Shown: positions 9,901-20,568, counted from the first letter of the stretch. The stretch: 64,000 nucleotides of DNA from Pseudoips prasinana (GCA_951640165.1 OX621255.1:20496001-20560000); one strand, 5' to 3'. The notes: a model not told the origin generated them from the letters alone. Program-made: numbers and translations.

Positions 9901-10552
9901 ATAAGTTGGTAGCAAAATAAAGTAAGAATCAATTATGGACTCTAAAAGGTAGAGCACAGATTTTAGGAGACAGTATATTACTTTCCCTTGGTGCTTTTGC
10001 AGCTGGTTTCTCCAAATAAATTTCTCTCGTTTCATGAGTGTCTAGTTTCGTTACGCCATTATTTCCTAGTAAAGTGCAAAGCGCTCCAGAGGGAAGAGAT
10101 ACTACTAGGTAATATTGCTCCTTATTTATTTCAGATTAAATATTTTCAGGATCTAAGACACGTGAAAGGATTTCCCGGAACATGCCAACTTCATTGTGTG
10201 CGATTATTGATCCTGGCTAACAGGAGTTCCAGTAGTGGAGAGGGAAGGACTAGTACCATACTTCCTATCATAGTAATATTATAAACAGGACGGTATTAAC
10301 GACCCTGTTCTGGGCCCAGTCTATTTAGACTGTCATCGACACGCTAAAAATTAAATTGTAAATGTTATGTGATTCGATGTTCAGATGTTTGTTACTAGAT
10401 CACACAATAACGGATTCGTTTGAATTCAGAATAGAGATAGGGATACCCTGAATTAACATGAAGGTGTATGGATTAATGTTTTTTATTCATTTACACAAAA
10501 ACAGGTTCGATTGAAATTTGGAATGGAGATAGGATATACTCTGAATTACCAC
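9901..10552. other. no feature recognised
   Basis: A plus-strand open frame at 9988-10284 (98 codons) has no recognisable domain or flanking splice pattern. The rest is AT-rich. Confidence 0.4.
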
Positions 10553-10905
10553 ATGGCGGCAATAACATAATGTCCTGATTGAATTTCGGCCACGTCGGCT
10601 GGTCACAATGGGAAAGAGCCATCTGCGCGGGAATATTATAGTGGAAAAGGGTTACTTCCTGTTCCATCACTCTCATGACCCGATGAGGCAAATAGCAGCA
10701 CGAACCGATAGAGGTAAGAATAGGAACGACGACTTTATGTGGTCTCCGAAACACGGGGGCTTAAATACTACACTTCCAGTCTCTGGACTGATACTAAGAA
10801 TTTTTGCATTATGTTATCCCAAAATTAACTTTTGAACTATTTTGAATTAACGGGATTTGAAACCAGGACCTCATCATTTACGGTTGTACACGTTATCGCT
10901 AGAAT
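10553..10905 (-). mobile_element. tRNA-derived SINE family S, decayed
   Basis: Reverse-orientation copy of the element at 38971-39315. The tRNA-like head is recognisable near 10850-10905 (a GGGATTTGAAACC B box in reverse), and the body includes CATCACTCTCATGACCCGAT. Diverged. Confidence 0.6.
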
Positions 10906-11227
10906 GAAATATATTATGAATTAGTTTAGTTAGTATTGCAATGAATCGGGGTCGTTGTACTCCTTACAACTATGTATATTAATAAACTAAGCGAATGCCA
11001 AAAAAAAGTATAAAGCAAATTAAAATTGCACGTACGTATTTTCAATTAATAAACTTGTGTAACATATTATTTTATTATAATTAAATTTTATAACATATTA
11101 TATTAATATTTCTGTATCCTGTCTTCAAATATTCTGATTGAGTCGGTAGGTAATAATACTATCGTATGCATTAAGTGTGTATTAGTATGAAAACCTGTAA
11201 TTGGATTTATATTTCCTACTCTAGCAA
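10906..11227. other. no feature recognised
   Basis: AT-rich with scattered A-runs. No coding or repeat structure seen. Confidence 0.4.
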
Positions 11228-11390
11228 TATGTACGTGTGGCGCAGCGGCTTAAGTCGTCGCCTCACCGCTTCGTGTCGCGGGTACGAGTCCCGCGCCGGA
11301 CAACTATTTGTGTGACCCATAAATAATTGTTGTGAGTCCGGAATTCTGGATGTAATTTGTGTCCGTCTATTATATGTTATGTACCGTTTA
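11228..11390 (+). mobile_element. tRNA-derived SINE family A
   Basis: An A-box-like GTGTGGCGCAGCGGCTTAAG and a B-box-like GGGTACGAGTCCC are spaced as in a tRNA-type RNA polymerase III promoter. The family body follows (ACAACTATTTGTGTGACCCA, then GTAATTTGTGTCCGTCTATT). Other copies are at 29146, 40437 (reverse) and 60953. Confidence 0.75.
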
Positions 11391-11512
11391 TTAAATAATT
11401 GACTTCCAAAAACTTCTAAATCTCTATCTTTATGTCTTTAAAATAAAGGTTTAATTATTCTTTTATTATTCTACGAATATTGTCAGATTTTGAACGCACT
11501 ATGAACCTATAT

Positions 11513-11653
11513 GTACAGACGCTAGTACATCCAGCTACACCAATCTATCAATTTTCTTTTATAGATTTTCAACTTTATCACATTAACATAAGGGTCACTT
11601 TCTATTGGGCCAATTTGACAGATTGTGGTAACTTGACGTGCTGGCGTCTGTAC
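11513..11653. mobile_element. 140-bp MITE, family GTACAGAC, copy c
   Basis: Terminal inverted repeats GTACAGACGC and GCGTCTGTAC flank the same core as copies a, b and d, with several substitutions. Confidence 0.8.
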
Positions 11654-11842
11654 CTATATGTACTTACTTCTTCTCATTGAAAGTGATCCGTATTCTTATG
11701 AGAAATAAAGATCAACCTTCAATGTTATAGTTATTATCGCCTGAGCTCTTTGGGGTAGAAGGAAAGGTCGGCTACGCATGTCGCAAGCCACATAAGAACA
11801 GCAGCTTCATCATATCAGCCAATAATTGTCCACTGAAGAGAA

Positions 11843-12187
11843 TCTATAATATAAAAGGAGAAGCTGACTGACTGATTGACTGGCATATCAACGCAGGGCC
11901 TAAACTATAAGGGTTAGAAACTTGAAATTTTGCACAGACGTTCTATTCAAAACGTAGGGGAGAACTAACAAAGGAATTTTAGAAATTCATCCCCTAAGGG
12001 GGTAAGACGGGGGTGCAAAGTTAGTATGAAACTTTGCCGCTTTTGAAGTTAAAGCCATGAAAACTAGTATTTGACCTCTAAGTTAAAAATAAAAAATATG
12101 TTTTTCAGGATGTTAGGACTTTTTGTTGTAGGTTACATTGGTCATCATTCAAAATTTTTGCGGATGTAGTCGCGGGTAACAGCTAGT
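11843..12187 (+). mobile_element. Helitron-like non-autonomous repeat
   Basis: Opens with CTATAATATAAAAGGAGAAG and ends GCGGATGTAGTCGCGGGTAA then CAGCTAGTA, the family 3' hairpin and CTAG terminus. About 345 bases, non-coding. It is followed at once by a partial family-E copy to about 12280. Confidence 0.6.
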
Positions 12188-12189
12188 AC

Positions 12190-12280
12190 AATATAATCGC
12201 CCCAATTAACAGAAGGGTTGTCGATCACAGTCTGATGGTCATAGTACTTAGAAGGAAACTGCTGCTCGTTTTCGTGTTTC
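12190..12280 (-). repeat. family-E repeat, partial
   Basis: TATAATCGCCCCAATTAACA and GATCACAGTCTGATGGTCAT match the 3' half of family E. Confidence 0.45.
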
Positions 12281-12796
12281 TCGGTGTTTATCGTGACCAA
12301 TATACAACATGTAACATAATTAACGCACACCCTCAAACACCCCAATTAGAATATTATGTTGTAATCATAATACATACACTGAATTTTTTATTTAACATAT
12401 ATATGCATTATTATTTACTAAATTAGTTTCTTGGAATAAAGTTTATTTTCCTTTATTTTGTATTGAATTATGAAATTTGTATGAATACAAATAAAACTGC
12501 GATTTATAAGTCTTATTACTTTGACTTACGGTCCATTTCAATTGGTTTAGACTCTACAGGGTTGATATGACAATAATTTCCGTAGTTTTAATTATTTTGG
12601 AATAAAAAATTACCTATATTAAAAATGATATAAATCGATTCGAAGTGCGTTAATTACGTTACATGTTGTATGATTACTTAAATGAATCTATTAGGGCTTC
12701 TGTTTGAATGGACTTAATTAAACAATTGCTCGAGCATGTTGAAGGCTATTTGAACGTGGGATTTCAGACCGATTTCTATGAAATATTTGTGAGTTA
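12281..12796. other. no feature recognised
   Basis: AT-rich and apparently non-coding. Confidence 0.4.
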
Positions 12797-13047
12797 CACC
12801 CATAGCCTAGTTGGTAGTGCTCCTGCCTACGAAGCTGGTGGTCCTGGGTTCGAATCCCGGTAAGTGCAAATATTTGTGTGATGAGCACGAATATTTGTTT
12901 CTGAGTCATGGATGTTTTCTATGTATATATGTATTTATCTATCTATATAAGTATGTATATCGTCGCCTGGTACCCATAGTACAAGCTTTACTTAGTTTGG
13001 GGCTAGGATGATCTGTGTGATATTGTCCCCAGATATTATTATTATTA
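12797..13047 (+). mobile_element. tRNA-derived SINE family B, full-looking copy
   Basis: The head has an A-box-like TAGCCTAGTTGGTAGTGCTC and a B-box GGGTTCGAATCCC. The body has AATATTTGTGTGATGAGCAC, a GTATATATGTATTTATCTAT block and the 3' module GCTTTACTTAGTTTGGGGCT. It ends in an ATT-repeat tail. Shorter copies are at 33804, 35146 and 41992. Confidence 0.8.
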
Positions 13048-13221
13048 TAAAAAAAAAAACTTAAGTTAGCAAGGTCTTAGTAAGTTATATTACACTAAAC
13101 ATTATGAGGTAAATAGTAAACCCTTCAGCTTGGGTGGATGGACAGATAGGCTAGAGAATGTTTACTTCTCTGGACATCAGAAAGAAATACCTTTATTTAT
13201 TACGACATAAATAAAAATAAT

Positions 13222-13566
13222 AATTTCGGTCAAGGCGACCAGTCTCAATAAAGATTAGCCATCTGCGCGGGACATTTTATAGTACACAAATGTGCGCACT
13301 TACACAGGAGCACATTCTATTCCATCACTCTCATGATCCGATGGGACGCCTAGCGACACGACCGGAAAGAGGTCGGGTACAAGACCGACGGCTTTACGTG
13401 CTCTCCGAGGCACGCGGGTGTAATACCGCCTACTCCCAGACTTCGGGCTGATGCTGAGAAATTTGTCTTTTTACAGATAACTTCCAAAATCTCTTTTGGG
13501 CCGACCCGGGTTTTGAACTCCAGACCTCGTTCTTTGCAGATGTACACGCTACCAGTCAACGAGGCA
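13222..13566 (-). mobile_element. tRNA-derived SINE family S
   Basis: Reverse copy with a tRNA-like head at the high end (GACCCGGGTTTTGAACTCC, a B box in reverse) and a body including TCCATCACTCTCATGATCCG. Matches the plus-strand copy at 38971-39315. Confidence 0.7.
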
Positions 13567-13770
13567 TAAAAATACAAGATGTAGGTAAAACAATCAGAAA
13601 TGCAGGAATAATACTAATTAAAAGAATAATTATATAAGTACTACAAAAAAAACCTACAGATAATAATATATTGATAGGATGTAGTGATTCGTGTAAATTG
13701 CCTTATTTCAGTAAGTGGTATTAATACGATGCAGCAATGAGGTAAAGTGCAGCTAGTGTATTTATTTTTA

Positions 13771-14041
13771 GGATTCCGTACCCGAAGGGTAAAATGGGAC
13801 CCTATTACTAAGACTTCGCAGTCTGTCTGTCCGTCGGTCACCAGGCTGTATCTCATGAGCCTTGATAGTTAGACAGTTGAAATTTTCACAGATGATGTAT
13901 TTCTGTTGCCGCTATAACAAAAAATACTAAAAAATAAAATAAATATTTAAGGGGGCTGCCATACAACAAACGTGAATTTTTTGCTCTTTTTTATAGATAA
14001 GGGTACTGAACCCCTCGTGCGCGAGTCCGACTCGCACTTTG
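13771..14041 (-). repeat. family-F repeat, short subfamily
   Basis: Runs from AGGATTCCGTACCCGAAGGG to GCGAGTCCGACTCGCACTTT. The end motifs are those of the longer family-F copies at 20600, 33036, 51413 and 58000. Includes the characteristic GTCTGTCTGTCCGTC block. Non-coding. Confidence 0.6.
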
Positions 14042-14217
14042 CAATTAATAATCCTTACTATAGTAGGGCAAATTTAATAGATCACATTTGACATCTGTCA
14101 GTTACAAAAGAGAATTGTAAAATGACCTTATTTGGTAATAATTACAATAAATATAAATAGTAATTAAAACAAAAATTAAGCAAATGTGCAGTTCTAAATA
14201 CGAAATACTAAATAATA

Positions 14218-15505
14218 ATAGGTCTTTACCTATGAAATTGCCGTTTTGTATGAAAAAATTTAAACGAATTTTTTTCATGAATTTTTTTATTTGTATTAAT
14301 CGAAGTAATCACCCATGCAATCAATGCATCTTTGCCATCGCAGTGGCAGTTTATTGATGCCCTTCTTAAAGAAATCAGCTGGACGGGAGGCAACAAATTC
14401 TTCAAAGGCATTTTGTACTGCCTCTCGGGTATTGAATTTTTTTCCCGCCAAGAAGTTATCCAAATTCTGGAAAAAGTAGTAGTCTGTAGGCGCAAGGTCT
14501 GGTGAGTAGGGCGGATGACGGAGAGCTTCCAACCCCAGTTCTTGCAACTTGGAGACCGTCTGCTGTGCAGTATGAGGTCGCGCGTTGTCGTGCAGGAGCA
14601 GCGGAGACGAGCGATTGACCAATGCTGGTTGGAGATGCGCCAGCTTCTCCATCATTGTGCTCAGTTCTTCACAGTACACATCTGCAGTAATGCTCACCCC
14701 GTTTGGTAAGAAGCTGTGATGAATCACACCGGCGCTAGACCACCAAACAGTGACCATCACTTTTCTAGGGGTAAGTTTTCGTTTAGGGCATTGTTTAGGT
14801 GCTGAACCAGGATCCAACCAACTTGCTGAGCGCTTGCGGTTATCAAACAGAATCCATTTTTCATCGCAGGTAACAATGCGGTTCAAAATTCCTTCATTTG
14901 TGTGTCTGTTGAGCAGTGCAAGGCACGTCTCGACGCGTACTTCGCGCTGGCGATCATTGAGTTCGTGGGGCACCCATTTGTCAAGCTTTTTTACCTTGCC
15001 AATTTGACGCAAATGGACCAATATTGTTTTGACGCTAACGTCGAAAGCTGCTGCTAATTCAGCCGTAGATTGTGTATCATCAGCTTCCACAACCGCCTTT
15101 AATTCGTCATTGTCGACCAAAGTCTTCGGACGACCGCGAGGTTCATTTTTCAGGTCGAAATTTCCAGAACGGAAGCGAGCAAACCAATAACAGGTGGTGC
15201 GTTGGTTTGTAGTGTTAGCTCCGTAAACGTCGTTGATGTTGCGTGCCGCTTGTGCCGCGTTGCTGCCACGACGGTACTCATATTCCATAATTACTCGAAT
15301 TTTTAACGTATCCATGATGACGAAAAAGATTGAAATGCGATGAAAATGTAACACTAATCAATAAAGAAATGACTACTTTTGGAAAAAAGAATCCATGTTT
15401 TTAAAATAAAATTAATTTGAAATTAGAATTCTTAGCCAAACAAAAATTATTTTGATTTGAAATGGCCAGTACTGCAGAACGGCAATTTCATAGGTAAAGA
15501 CCTAA
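14218..15505 (-). mobile_element. mariner transposon, copy 1 (complete, 1288 bp)
   Basis: Terminal inverted repeats of 28 bases start TTAGGTCTTTACC at the transposase 5' end (15505) and ATAGGTCTTTACC at the 3' end (14218), differing only at the first base. A TA target duplication lies at 14216-14217 and 15506-15507. Length is identical to copies 2 and 3. It carries one intact transposase gene. Confidence 0.95.
14296..15315 (-). CDS. mariner transposase, copy 1
   Basis: This 339-residue protein is predicted to cut out and reinsert the element at TA dinucleotides in the nucleus. The N-terminal helix-turn-helix pair covers roughly residues 8-110, with a GRP linker near residue 61. The DDD34D catalytic triad is visible: TCDE (D151), HDNARPH (D243) and SPDLAPTDY (D278), with 34 residues between the last two. 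The WVPHEL motif is at about residue 115. I chose the second ATG (MDTLKIRV) because it fits the usual mariner N-terminus; an upstream in-frame ATG would add 13 residues. Length is normal for the family. No frameshift or missing catalytic residue is seen, so it could be active. The protein is identical to copies 2 and 3. Confidence 0.95.
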   Translation of the reverse strand: MDTLKIRVIMEYEYRRGSNAAQAARNINDVYGANTTNQRTTCYWFARFRSGNFDLKNEPRGRPKTLVDNDELKAVVEADDTQSTAELAAAFDVSVKTILVHLRQIGKVKKLDKWVPHELNDRQREVRVETCLALLNRHTNEGILNRIVTCDEKWILFDNRKRSASWLDPGSAPKQCPKRKLTPRKVMVTVWWSSAGVIHHSFLPNGVSITADVYCEELSTMMEKLAHLQPALVNRSSPLLLHDNARPHTAQQTVSKLQELGLEALRHPPYSPDLAPTDYYFFQNLDNFLAGKKFNTREAVQNAFEEFVASRPADFFKKGINKLPLRWQRCIDCMGDYFD

Positions 15506-15531
15506 TATTATATGCCCGTCGGTTAAGGTTA

Positions 15532-15971
15532 AGGCGCGGCCCCACCACGGTGCATGCTGTGCACGGGCACGCGGCGCATTTTAGCTGCGTGTATTCATTA
15601 GTTTGACAACGTGGGTCTACGTTTCCACTGGAGTACCTACACGAAGACCCACGACCATGTTTAGCGTGGCACGGCGCACGGAGAGGCTACACACATGCCA
15701 CTGCAATCTACGGACACGGGCTTCACTGCGGGAGGTGGGACGGGCGGGGAAGCAAGGTCTTATTCGTGTACTCCAGTGGAAACGTAGACCCACGTTGACA
15801 GCGTTGAGCTATGTAACCGCCTATTCGAGCAAGCCACGCGTGTATCAATGACGTCAATTCATGCGTAGCCTCTCCGTGGGTTGCAGTGGACACAACCACA
15901 TACATTTTCTTACAAAGCGAAGCTTAATACACGTGCGTAGCCTCTCCGTGCACCGCGGTGGGGCCGCGCCT
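15532..15971. mobile_element. 440-bp GC-rich MITE with TTA target duplication
   Basis: Terminal inverted repeats of about 23 bases start AGGCGCGGCCCCACC and have one mismatch. Direct TTA copies flank it at 15529-15531 and 15972-15974, as expected for PIF/Harbinger-type elements. Inside is a second inverted pair, about 28 bases long (GTGGGTCTACGTTTCCACTG near 15609 against its complement near 15767). It sits 24 bases from mariner copy 1. Non-coding. Confidence 0.75.
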
Positions 15972-16032
15972 TTATGGTTACGTTGTTGAATCTTGATGAA
16001 GTGTCAAATGTGATGTATTAAATTTGCCCTAC

Positions 16033-16646
16033 TATAATATTATAAATGCGAAAGTAACTCTGTCTGTCCGTCGCGCTTTGACGACAAAACTGCTGAACCG
16101 ATTTAGATGAAATTTGGTGCACAGGTAATCTAGAGCCTGAAAATGGCTACATAGGCTACTTTTTATGCGGAAAAAGGGTTGTAAGTGGGGGATGAAAAGT
16201 TGTATGGAAGTATCGTCATTTTTAGAGCTAAGAGTTTGGAACTTAGTTTTTAGGCTGTTGATTCGATATAAATAAATATAACATTCAATTTTCGATAGAG
16301 TTTTACCCTCAAGGGTGTAAAATAACAATAGGGAATTGGGGATGAAAGTTTGTATGGAAATATGTAAGGTTTTGTGAATGTTTTATAAGTTTTACGCAAG
16401 AGCTTTGCAAGAGCAAGGCTTTACCCGCGTTAAATTTTACAAATTATAGCCTATGTGTTAATCCAGGCTGTCAGCTATCTCCATACAAAATTTTATTAAA
16501 ACCGCTCCAGCCGTTTAGACGTGAAGAACTAAACAACATACACACTCCCACAGTCACACACTCACAAACTTTCACCTTTATAATAGTAGTGTGATTTAAG
16601 GAGTCATTACAAAATATGCGGACGTAGTCGCGGGTACAGCTAGTAT
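16033..16646 (+). mobile_element. Lep1-like Helitron derivative, long copy
   Basis: Opens ATAATATTATAAATGCGAAA and GTAACTCTGTCTGTCCGTC, and ends GCGGACGTAGTCGCGGGTAC with AGCTAGTA. The 3' stem and CTAG end fit a non-autonomous Helitron. There are no terminal inverted repeats or target duplication, as expected for Helitrons. About 614 bases with no coding. Confidence 0.7.
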
Positions 16647-16850
16647 GAAATATAATGAAAACAAAAACTCGATAGTATTAGGTCATTGGCTATGGAGATT
16701 ATTGTTACGTGCTGTCTGGCAGAAACAAGTTCATCAAAAGATTTTAGATTGCGTAGGATTGACAAAAAATATGACGTTTTACCTAATATTACAAAAAGTC
16801 ATCGCACCATTTATTTAGAGAAACTGTAAACCTTAAGTGAATTTAATAAA

Positions 16851-16880
16851 TTATTATTATTATTATTATTATTATTATTT
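16851..16880. repeat. ATT microsatellite
   Basis: About ten uninterrupted ATT units. It may be the tail of a decayed LINE or SINE to its left. Confidence 0.85.
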
Positions 16881-16934
16881 ATTGGCAATTATTTCATAAA
16901 ACAGGTTTATAAGGTTAATTTTTGTTTGTTTCTC

Positions 16935-17231
16935 CTAGGACATTATTTTCACACGGCCATCTGATCCCATACTAAGCAGAGCTTGTGTAGTACTATCGAA
17001 ACCAGATAACTGATATACTATGTACATATACTACTATTACTTTTACTACTACTATACTACTATTTATACTACATTATTTTGTAAATACATACTTATATAA
17101 TTATGTAGATAAATACGCCCGGACTTAGGACAAATACACATGATCGTGCACACAAATATCTGTCCTGGGTGGGAATCAACCTTCGGCGTGAAAGGCAACG
17201 ACGCCAACTGGCCCCAGTTGGCGTCGTTGCC
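16935..17231 (-). mobile_element. SINE family C with hairpin at its 5' end
   Basis: Reverse copy: the 3' module (CACGGCCATCTGATCCCATA) is at the low end and the tRNA-like head (TGTCCTGGGTGGGAATCAAC) near 17160-17200. The head runs into a perfect hairpin (17192-17231) whose left arm belongs to the SINE head. Confidence 0.7.
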
Positions 17232-17439
17232 TAGTATTTTAGTAATTTAACTTTTTAAAAATAATACAGTATTTTTATACATTATGTATTCTGCCAAACT
17301 GCAGTACAGTTTGTCGGCACTATTCTCTACATCTACTTATGAGTTCATTCGCTCAAAGAGCAGCCCGACTGGGGAACTACCTCCACCTTACAGAAGACAT
17401 TCCTTAATAATAACATTGATAATTTTAATGTTGTGTTTC

Positions 17440-17610
17440 CGAGTTTTTGTAAGGTCGCCATAACTCATTGGGGAGGGGAGGAAGGGTTGTTAGCTGACTT
17501 GTTAGCTGACTCGTAAAGGCCGGCAACGCACCCGCGACGCCTCTGGTGTCTCGAGTGTCCATGGGCGGCGGTGATCACTTACCACTTGCTCGTTTGTCGC
17601 GCGCTGATAT
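17440..17610 (+). repeat. LINE 3'-end remnant (GGGCGGCGGTGATC family)
   Basis: Carries AAAGGCCGGCAACGCACCCG and GTGTCCATGGGCGGCGGTGA, the tail of a lepidopteran non-LTR element also present at 45656-46030, 56440 and 60150. Only non-coding or decayed coding remains. Confidence 0.55.
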
Positions 17611-17870
17611 AAAAAAAAAACGTGCGGAAATCTTACCCGGGACACGAAGTGGTGAGGCGACTATCTAAACCAAAAGTGCAGTCCAACAAAGGTCACTTTT
17701 AATACTGGTCTTAATCTTAATGCAAGTAACTACTTGCAGTTCTGGCACTATACACAATAATGCAGATCCGGTTACAAAGCTATTATGAAGGTCGTACGCC
17801 TGGCAGGTAAATCGTGAGAGGATCAGACCAATAAAGGATTATAATAACGCTATATGATCCATAAGTATTA

Positions 17871-18165
17871 TTATTACATATACGAGCCTTTTGGTCAAGT
17901 AGTTAGTGAACCTGACTACTAAGACAGAGGTCGTGGGTTCGATCCCTCCCCAGGACAAATCTCTATGCGAAAAGCATGATTATTTTTTCTGTGTCTGCGT
18001 TTCAAATCTTGATCGTTATATACACTGGACAGGCCTAGCCCAGTGCGGGGAGTTTCGATATTAAATCGGACATTATATGTAATTACGTATACAAATTCTA
18101 ACAAAAATATTGTTCGAGATTCACTGTAATTCTTTTTTGGCAAATAAACTATTATTATTATTTTT
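17871..18165 (+). mobile_element. tRNA-derived SINE family D
   Basis: A tRNA-like head (TTGGTCAAGTAGTTAGTGAA, then GGTCGTGGGTTCGATCCCT) is followed by a distinct body and an ATTATTATT tail. Only one copy was noticed in the window. Confidence 0.6.
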
Positions 18166-18253
18166 TAATAATATCTTCGGACATTATTTACACACGGCCA
18201 TCAGATCCCAAACTAAGCTGAGCTTGTACTATTGAAACCAGATAACTGATATA

Positions 18254-19845
18254 CACACATCAACAAAGTCTAGGGATACGTTATTTTGAAATCAAACATG
18301 GCTTTATTGTTTAAAACCTATTTAGTTTCCTTAAAAAGTTTATTTACAGATTTAAACCTTGTCTATTCTTTATTCAAAATTTAAAAATTAAAATGAGAAA
18401 CAAATGAAAACACGCAAAGCACAGCGCAATCTTGAGTTGTATCTAATTTCAAGAAGTTGCATTAAAATTTTTTTTGCGTGTTAATTGAAGAAAACCTGAT
18501 AAATTGTTTTATTTTCTTTTCTCAATTGGTTGTGTAAGCTTTTTAGCGTCATGCCACGCCATCATTTGAGTCGAGATGAAATGTTACGGGCAGTTGGCAT
18601 GTTACAAAACGGTGCTATTCAACGCGTCGTTGCTGAGTCTCTGGGCACAAGCCAAAATGTGGTATCCAGGCTGTGGTCACGTTATCGCGCTACTGGAGAT
18701 GTGGCAGAACGGCACACAGGTAGATATCGTGTTACCACTCAGAGACAGGATCGATTTCTCCAAATGACCGCCAGAAGACTACCCAATATCACAGCGATGC
18801 AACTAGTGCAAAGGCTCCAGGAGGGTCAGCAGCTGCTGGTGAGCGACCAAACCGTGCGAAGGAGGCTGCATGAAGTTGGTCTTCATGCTCGCAGACCGCT
18901 ACGAGTCCCAGCGCTGCGACGTGGCAATCGCGGTAGGCGACTTTTATGGGCTCAAGAACATTTGACATGGAGTGATCAACAATGGTCATTGGTGCTGTTC
19001 ACTGATGAGTCCCGCTATGGATTTCATCCAGATTCGAGACGAACACGCGTTTGGAGAACTCCAGGCAGGGTCAGCCGTCTCCGACATCCACAGGAGGTCC
19101 ACTCTTACCAAGGCGGGACAATTATGGTGTGGGCAGGAATACGAATCGGCGGACGAACCCAACTCATTTGGATTCAGGGCAGCATGACTGCCCATAGATA
19201 CCGTGAGGAGGTAGTAGAACGTGTCATTGTCCCGCTCAGGGCCCTAACGGGGCAAGAATTTCAGCTCATGCATGACAATGCACCTTCCCATACAGCGCGG
19301 CTGGTGAGGGCCGCCCTTCGAGAACACGATGTTCAGGTATTAGATTGGCCTCCACAGTCGCCAGACTTAAACCCAATTGAACACGCCTGGGACATGTTAC
19401 AGCGAAGAGCATTGAGGGATTTTCCGCCCAACTTGACAACAGAAGAACAACTTTTCGAACATTTAAAAAGAACTTGGGACTGCATACCCCAGCAAGACAT
19501 TGACACCTTAATTTTAAGTATGGAAAATCGTTGCCGCTGTGTGATTAATGTTAAAGGAGGAAATACCGATTACTGATTATCAGATTTGGTAAGATTTTTA
19601 TTCATTTAATTCGATTGAATAATTTTATAAGAATAAAATGTTTTTGTTCACTCAGTAATTTTCTATGGCTTAATTAATTTAAGACTTTTATTAATTAGAA
19701 AAACAAAATCGCATCGTGTTGTTAATGTTTAAATACCGGCCATGAAATTATCTTTAATTCTTCCATTTACAGTCATAACAAAATGTTTATAGTTTTCTAG
19801 ATAATCAATGAAATGTTCAATATCCCTAGATTGTGTTGATGTGTG
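18254..19845 (+). mobile_element. Tc1-type transposon, complete (1592 bp)
   Basis: Terminal inverted repeats start CACACATCAACA and match at 23 of the first 25 bases. A TA duplication flanks it at 18252-18253 and 19846-19847. It contains one intact transposase gene with about 300 bases of non-coding sequence on each side. It lies inside a SINE of family C. Confidence 0.92.
18551..19576 (+). CDS. Tc1-type transposase
   Basis: This 341-residue DD34E transposase is predicted to bind the element ends and move it by cut and paste into TA sites. The N-terminal paired-like helix-turn-helix region spans about residues 1-110 (SRDEMLRAVGMLQNG, then a VVSRLWSRYRATG helix and a GRYRVTT linker). The catalytic residues are visible: TDES (D152), HDNAPSH (D242) and SPDLNPIEH (E277), with 34 residues between the last two. 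I chose the ATG giving MPRHHLSRDE, which fits the family length; an in-frame ATG seven codons upstream exists. The frame is unbroken, so activity is possible. Only one copy is in the window. Confidence 0.94.
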   Translation: MPRHHLSRDEMLRAVGMLQNGAIQRVVAESLGTSQNVVSRLWSRYRATGDVAERHTGRYRVTTQRQDRFLQMTARRLPNITAMQLVQRLQEGQQLLVSDQTVRRRLHEVGLHARRPLRVPALRRGNRGRRLLWAQEHLTWSDQQWSLVLFTDESRYGFHPDSRRTRVWRTPGRVSRLRHPQEVHSYQGGTIMVWAGIRIGGRTQLIWIQGSMTAHRYREEVVERVIVPLRALTGQEFQLMHDNAPSHTARLVRAALREHDVQVLDWPPQSPDLNPIEHAWDMLQRRALRDFPPNLTTEEQLFEHLKRTWDCIPQQDIDTLILSMENRCRCVINVKGGNTDY

Positions 19846-19892
19846 TATTCCATATACTACGTTTCTTTTGTAAATACATACTTACAATTCTT

Positions 19893-20150
19893 AACCTGGT
19901 TCGCGTGGTTGGTAAATGCTTGCCTTTTACGCCGCATGTCGTGATTTCGATTGTCACCCAGGATTCATATTTGTATACATGAACTTATCTGTTTGTCCTG
20001 AGTCTGGGTGTAATTATCTATATAAGTATGTATTTACAAAAGATAAATAGTATAATATGTAGTACTGATAATCTGGTATGCATAGTAGGTACAAGCTCTG
20101 CTTAGTTTAGGATCAGATGGATGTGTGTAAATAATGACCCAGGATCTTAT
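19893..20150 (+). mobile_element. SINE family C, long copy
   Basis: Head CGTGGTTGGTAAATGCTTGC and a GTCGTGATTTCGATT B-box-like region, then GAACTTATCTGTTTGTCCTG, the 3' module CTCTGCTTAGTTTAGGATCA and an AT-rich end. It adjoins an oppositely oriented copy of the same family. Confidence 0.75.
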
Positions 20151-20428
20151 ATTAAATTTTATTTGCTATCGCCCAAGTGAAGAAACTAAAGAAGAAATCA
20201 AATCAAAATCGTTAATTTTCTCCTCACCAAGAAACGCAAGCTCTAATTATAACAAAAACAATATGTTATCAGATTAGAATATTGACAAGCTTGAACCAAA
20301 CTTTGTGAGAGACTGGTTTCTGTTGTAGGTTTTAGAGAAAACTCAATTTGAGGTCACCATGCATACCACGCGGTTAACTCGTCAACAAGACACGTCTGTC
20401 CGACGACCGAAGGTATCTTTATACTAAT

Positions 20429-20568
20429 GAACAGACACCAGCACATCAAGCTACCCCAATCTATCAAATTTCCCCAATTGAAAGTGAACCTTATGCTTTT
20501 GTAATAAAGTAGAAAATATATACATGAAATTTGACAGATTTGGTAGCTGGAAGTGCTGGCGTCTGTAC
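20429..20568. mobile_element. 140-bp MITE, family GTACAGAC, copy d
   Basis: Left end ACAGACACCAGCACATCAAG and right end GTGCTGGCGTCTGTAC. Core as in copies a-c. The first bases of the left end are mutated. Confidence 0.75.

Larger units (their letters stand above)
18172..19885 (-). mobile_element. SINE family C split by Tc1
   Basis: The 3' module in reverse (CACGGCCATCAGATCCCAAA) ends at 18253. The continuation, TTCCATATACTACGTTTC, is at 19848-19885, right after the Tc1 element. The joint restores the family sequence apart from the TA duplication. Confidence 0.75.

Noticed and set aside
14515..15007. Plus-strand frames inside mariner copy 1 (also in copies 2 and 3)
   Set aside because: Antisense shadows of the transposase, repeated identically because the copies are identical.
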